Shown one piece after another: positions 6,466-6,714 of a stretch of 6,714 nt of DNA. How positions within the stretch are numbered: the first letter of the stretch is position 1; each line of letters opens with the position of its first letter. This DNA is from Pusillimonas sp. UBA6240. Lineage in GTDB: Bacteria > Pseudomonadota > Gammaproteobacteria > Burkholderiales > Burkholderiaceae_B. The stretch lies in the NCBI GenBank assembly GCA_002441445.1, contig DJWC01000151.1, positions 29,483-36,196 on the forward strand, written 5' to 3'. The notes beneath the pieces are model-generated. The model had not been told where the DNA came from. It did no database searches and saw only the letters and a list, made by a program, of their open reading frames with translations. Position numbers and translations under genes: made by a program.

Positions 6466-6714
6466 ATGAATCATACGCAGCATTCCAGCCAGACCATCGC
6501 CGAAGCACTCGCCGATCATTTTCACGCCTTCGACTACGATCGCCTGAGCGACGCATCGCGCAAGGCGGTCAAACGGCTGCTGTTGGACTACCTTGGCGTC
6601 GCGGTATCGGGCAGCCAGACGGAGTCGGGCGCCGTCGCACGCAAGTTCGCCCTCAGCGCCGGCGGCCATGAGCAGGCGACCCTGATCGGCGGCGCCGGGC
6701 GGGCGCCCGCCATG
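6466..6714 (+). CDS. Second MmgE/PrpD family protein (5' part only; runs off the window)
   Basis: Eighty-three codons stay open from the ATG at 6466 to the last base. The peptide has the N-terminal pattern of the family: an amphipathic start (IAEALADHFHAF), then AVKRLLLDYLGVAVSGS, ESGAVARKFA and GGHEQATLIGG leading to the R-A-P-A segment that normally precedes the AAxxNG helix. It shares this layout with the complete family member just upstream but only modest residue identity, so the two are diverged paralogs rather than a recent duplication. A purine run (6452-6461, GAGAAGAGAG) lies 4 nt before the ATG and is a weak ribosome site. The remaining 360 or so residues, including the catalytic Lys and His region, lie outside the window, so completeness cannot be judged. 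Confidence 0.85.
   Translation, partial: MNHTQHSSQTIAEALADHFHAFDYDRLSDASRKAVKRLLLDYLGVAVSGSQTESGAVARKFALSAGGHEQATLIGGAGRAPAM

Overview
The window looks like part of the chromosome of a Gram-negative betaproteobacterium, most likely Burkholderiales/Alcaligenaceae (the Bordetella, Achromobacter and Pusillimonas type). This rests on the high-GC coding sequence and on a neighbourhood that combines a CrgA-like LysR regulator, a Bug-family periplasmic binding protein and MmgE/PrpD enzymes. It is inferred from gene content only. I see no RNA genes, CRISPR, insertion sequences or phage genes.

Layout: a LysR-type regulator (834 to 1, minus strand, C-terminus cut by the window edge) is divergent from five plus-strand genes that look like one operon. 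In order these are: a three-domain flavin/Fe-S ene-reductase of the FadH/BaiCD type (1093-3108); an MBL-fold hydrolase of the N-acyl homoserine lactonase family (start 3161, end 3964); a secreted Bug/TctC-type solute-binding protein (4012-4980); a full MmgE/PrpD protein (5001-6401); and the first 83 codons of a second MmgE/PrpD protein (6466 to the edge). Gaps are 52, 47, 20 and 64 nt, with no convincing terminator between genes.

The 258-bp divergent intergenic region holds an AT-rich patch with an ATGA-N7-TCAT dyad, which is a T-N11-A LysR box. A plausible -35/-10 pair lies downstream of it, placed so that the dyad centre falls near -65 of the predicted start. That is the classical LysR-type activator geometry.

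Together the genes suggest an inducible catabolic operon for an organic acid, probably unsaturated and possibly a lactone or a CoA thioester. The Bug protein would capture the acid in the periplasm, the MBL enzyme would open a lactone or ester, the MmgE/PrpD pair would (de)hydrate, isomerise or decarboxylate, and the ene-reductase would reduce a C=C bond using NAD(P)H. The substrate cannot be read from the sequence. The families are all known; the particular combination, the tandem MmgE/PrpD genes and the atypical active-site positions in the MBL enzyme are the parts worth following up.
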